Positions 14,062-14,071 of a stretch of 14,071 nucleotides of DNA are shown piece after piece. The stretch covers positions 1 through 14,071 of the forward strand of contig JBFICP010000068.1 of assembly GCA_041581935.1 (NCBI GenBank). The letters are read 5' to 3'. Position 1 is the first letter of the stretch; each line of letters begins with the position of its first letter. Position numbers and translations under genes: made by a program. This DNA is from JAABYT01 sp041581935. GTDB lineage: Bacteria; Pseudomonadota; Gammaproteobacteria; HK1. Under the pieces are notes generated by a model. That model ran no database searches and was not told the DNA's origin. It saw only the letters and a list, made by a program, of their open reading frames with translations.

Positions 14062-14071
14062 CGTCCGATCA

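Noticed and set aside
1..14071. CRISPR arrays, tRNA or rRNA genes, insertion sequences
   Set aside because: No regularly spaced direct repeats, no cloverleaf-like sequence with tRNA consensus boxes, and no transposase-like protein were seen on either strand.

Overview
The window is a GC-rich chromosomal segment (roughly 60-65% G+C by eye) with densely packed genes, short intergenic gaps and strongly GC-biased third codon positions. Gene content fits a heterotrophic proteobacterium (Pseudomonadota) with a broad catabolic repertoire. Nothing here allows placement to genus. There is no rRNA, tRNA, CRISPR array, transposase, integrase or phage gene.

Left block (1-5602). On the minus strand an FAD enzyme of the dimethylglycine/sarcosine dehydrogenase type (306-2750) is followed by a possible 49-residue ORF (134-283) and the start of a 4-carboxymuconolactone decarboxylase family gene that leaves the window (1-100). 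Divergent from it, across a 250-bp intergenic region with an AT-rich island, is a Rieske non-heme iron oxygenase alpha subunit (3009-4127). Its active-site signature resembles quaternary-amine oxygenases of the carnitine/betaine group. The oxygenase could start and the flavoenzyme could continue oxidative N-demethylation of a methylated amine, but the substrate is not fixed by sequence. A cyclase-hydrolase fusion (class III nucleotidyl cyclase plus alpha/beta hydrolase, 4199-5602) follows on the same strand.

Middle block (5606-11063). Two acyl-CoA dehydrogenase-like genes are divergent (5606-6670 minus, 6774-7934 plus). Their conserved motifs look complementary, as in heteromeric alpha2-beta2 acyl-CoA dehydrogenases. 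The plus-strand gene continues into an ADP-forming acyl-CoA synthetase (7947-10124) and a crotonase-fold protein (10290-11063) lacking both classical hydratase glutamates. Together they look like activation, dehydrogenation and a third CoA-ester step for an unidentified carboxylic acid.

Right block (11083-14061). Nineteen bases after the crotonase comes a membrane sensor phosphatase (dCache-like sensor, HAMP, PP2C/SpoIIE, 11083-13122), without a visible anti-sigma kinase or STAS partner. Convergent to it is a ten-helix EamA/DMT transporter (13147-14061).

Most of the window is recognisable at family level. The less ordinary points are the split-motif dehydrogenase pair, the glutamate-less crotonase, the cyclase-hydrolase fusion, the sensor phosphatase appended to a catabolic operon, two candidate small ORFs, and several intergenic dyads that may be operators or a dispersed repeat. 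No clearly undescribed multi-gene system is proven by this sequence alone.
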